Positions 62,679 through 64,000 of a DNA stretch of 64,000 bases are shown here, in pieces. Position numbers and translations under genes: made by a program. The number at the start of each line of letters is the position of its first letter. Positions within the stretch are counted from its first letter, which is position 1. This DNA comes from Streptomyces rubellomurinus (GTDB taxonomy: Bacteria > Actinomycetota > Actinomycetes > Streptomycetales > Streptomycetaceae): contig NZ_JZKH01000023.1 in NCBI RefSeq assembly GCF_000961885.1, positions 29,644-93,643 on the forward strand. The letters run 5' to 3'. The notes below the pieces were generated by a model. It was not told the DNA's origin. It was given only the letters and a program-made list of their open reading frames with translations, and did not search any database.

Positions 62679-63704
62679 TCAGCCGGAGACGGGCGGCGCG
62701 GATTCGCGGACGGTCAGGCGGGTGGGCAGGACGAGCGGGCTCGGGTCCTGGCCCTCGATGACGGCGGCGAGCATCCGGGCCAGCTCCAGTCCGAGCGCGC
62801 GCACCGGTTGGTGCACGGTCGTCAGCGGCGGGTCGGCGTAGAGGGCGCTGGCGAGGTCGTCGAAGCCGACGACGGCGACGTCCTCGGGGACGCGCCGGCC
62901 GTGCCGGCGCAGGGCGCGCAGCGCTCCCAGCGCCATGTCGTCGTTGGCCGCGAACACCCCGTCGATGTCCGGCCGGTCCGCGAGCAGCCGTTCCATCGCG
63001 GCCTCGCCGCCGGCCTGGGTGAAGCCGCCCGGCGCCACGCCCGCGGGAGTCAGGCCGGTCAGCAGCAGCGCCTCGCGGAAGCCCTGTTCCCGGGCGACGG
63101 CGGCCTGCAGGTCGACCTGACCGGTGATCATCGCGAGGTTACGGCGGCCGTCGCGCACCAGGTGCTCGACGGCCAGGCGCGCGCCGCCCCGGTTGTCCGC
63201 GTCCACGTACCACCGGGGCGTGCCGGTCATCGGCAGGCCGCCGAAGACCACCGGAAGGTCCGTCTCCTCGGCCAGCCGGCCCAGCGGATCGTCGCCGCGC
63301 ACGGCCATCAGCATGAGGCCGTCGGTCCGGTGGGAGCTCAGGATGCGCCGCAGGCGCTCCTTGCCGCGGGGCGTGTCGGCCAGCAGCAGGACCAGTTCCA
63401 GGTCCGTCCGGTCGAGGAAGGAGCTGACCCCCACCGTGACCTCGGCGAAGAACGGGTCGGCGAACAGCCCGGGTTCCTCGCTGGACACCGCCAGCACGAC
63501 CGACCCGGCGCGCCGGGTCGCCAGCGCCCGCGCGGTCGGGTTCGGCACGTAGCCCAGCTCGCGGACGGCCCGCTCCACCGCGGCGCGCTTGGCCGCGCTC
63601 ACGTGCGGCACGTTGTTGATGACGCGGGACGCCGCCGTGCGGGAGACCCCGGCCCGGGCGGCGACCTCGTCCAGTGTCGGCTGGCGTCGTGGGGACGTCT
63701 CCAT
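62679..63704 (-). CDS. LacI-family regulator
   Basis: A 341-residue LacI regulator: TLDEVAARAGVSRTAASRVI (helix-turn-helix), GYVPNPTARALATRRAGSVV (hinge), VFAANDDMALGALRALRRHG and AVVGFDDLASALYADPPLTT in the effector domain. Its own upstream region and flanking DNA hold the GGAAGCGCTTCC motif, the type of CG-centred palindrome such regulators bind. It probably controls beta-glucoside or oligosaccharide genes, including those to the right of the window. AGGAGGAT lies before ATG 63704. Confidence 0.9.
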   Translation of the reverse strand: METSPRRQPTLDEVAARAGVSRTAASRVINNVPHVSAAKRAAVERAVRELGYVPNPTARALATRRAGSVVLAVSSEEPGLFADPFFAEVTVGVSSFLDRTDLELVLLLADTPRGKERLRRILSSHRTDGLMLMAVRGDDPLGRLAEETDLPVVFGGLPMTGTPRWYVDADNRGGARLAVEHLVRDGRRNLAMITGQVDLQAAVAREQGFREALLLTGLTPAGVAPGGFTQAGGEAAMERLLADRPDIDGVFAANDDMALGALRALRRHGRRVPEDVAVVGFDDLASALYADPPLTTVHQPVRALGLELARMLAAVIEGQDPSPLVLPTRLTVRESAPPVSG

Positions 63705-63807
63705 CGCGATCGTCGATCCTCCTGCTGCCGGCGGGCGTTCTCCGGACCATGGTTCCACAGGCATCCGGTGCCCCGGGGCGATCGGCCGGCCCTCTGGCTC
63801 CGCTTTT

Positions 63808-63821
63808 CGGAAGCGCTTCCA
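63808..63821. promoter_or_regulatory. Operator upstream of the second LacI gene
   Basis: CGGAAGCGCTTCCA, 105 bp before the LacI start codon on the minus strand. Suggests autoregulation. Confidence 0.7.
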
Positions 63822-63941
63822 CACTCCAGGGCCAGGTGGGCCGTTCCGCCGGGCGAGCGACGGATTCGGCCGGCCTGCGACTGAACTACGGCTGTGGCCA
63901 AGCATTCTTGACGGTGTGTTCGAGACCTGTGACGGATGCCT

Positions 63942-63991
63942 TGACACCGGTTCGGATCGGCTCAATCATCTGGCAATTGGAAGCGCTTCCA
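63942..63991 (+). promoter_or_regulatory. Promoter and operator for a gene beyond the right edge
   Basis: TTGACA at 63942-63947 is followed at 16-17 bp by a weak -10 (AATCAT or ATCATC), and TGGAAGCGCTTCCA at 63978-63991 lies at the expected start of the transcript. A plus-strand gene of the same regulon, perhaps a sugar transporter or glycosidase, should start right of 64000. Confidence 0.5.
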
Positions 63992-64000
63992 GCTTTCGCC

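Overview
The window is high-GC (about 70-75 %) DNA with GTG starts, purine-rich ribosome binding sites, many 4-nt ATGA/GTGA gene overlaps and long GC-rich terminator hairpins. Family content (conservon-like roadblock proteins, DUF6271, an orphan MbtH, a fructose PTS, GH74/GH54 enzymes, ROK XylR) points to a Streptomycetaceae chromosome (Streptomyces, Kitasatospora or a close relative). No rRNA, tRNA, CRISPR array, complete insertion sequence or phage module was seen.

Layout. 1-5.0 kb: a truncated DUF3574 exported protein, a DUF6271 + GNAT pair behind a DasR-like site, a peptidoglycan hydrolase-like protein and a flavin monooxygenase. 5.1-5.3 kb: a probable stand-alone small RNA. 5.6-8.2 kb: roadblock-type proteins plus a DUF4388-like regulator, without the usual GTPase or kinase. 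8.2-13.3 kb: DUF6188, a tandem Nudix protein, an O-methyltransferase, a PASTA-like mini-gene and a Ser/Thr kinase-WD40 protein. 13.3-16.7 kb: an SGNH hydrolase and two GT4 glycosyltransferases. 16.8-24.3 kb: DUF1330, MarR/MFS efflux, two unknown genes, an exported Met/His-rich protein, an orphan MbtH and small unknowns. 24.4-30.6 kb: a full fructose PTS, ptsH-ptsI divergent from fruR-fruK-fruA.

30.7-64 kb is a plant cell-wall saccharide locus: a SigE-type sigma factor with a membrane partner, an expansin-like protein, a GH74 xyloglucanase, two sugar ABC transporters, a GH54 arabinofuranosidase, a LacI regulator, araBDA, galM, xylA/xylB/xylR (ROK) and a second LacI regulator. Seven 14-bp sites (consensus TGTKAGCGYTMACA) precede the sigma gene, both ABC operons, the GH54 gene, the first LacI gene and araB (two sites), defining a probable regulon. 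A second operator, NGGAAGCGCTTCCN, occurs three times around the second LacI gene.

In the last 11 kb the exo-acting hydrolases are broken: a 36-codon GH42 start, a GH5 lacking its N-terminus, a GH31 alpha-xylosidase tail, a frameshifted GH42-like C-terminal part and a GH1 tail with a 14-bp duplication. The GH5 and GH31 pieces meet exactly as one deletion across a divergent pair would leave them. Secreted endo-enzymes, transporters and pentose catabolism are intact; the enzymes that would finish imported oligosaccharides are lost here. These junctions, the regulon, the small RNA and the GTPase-less roadblock cluster are the items most worth a second look.
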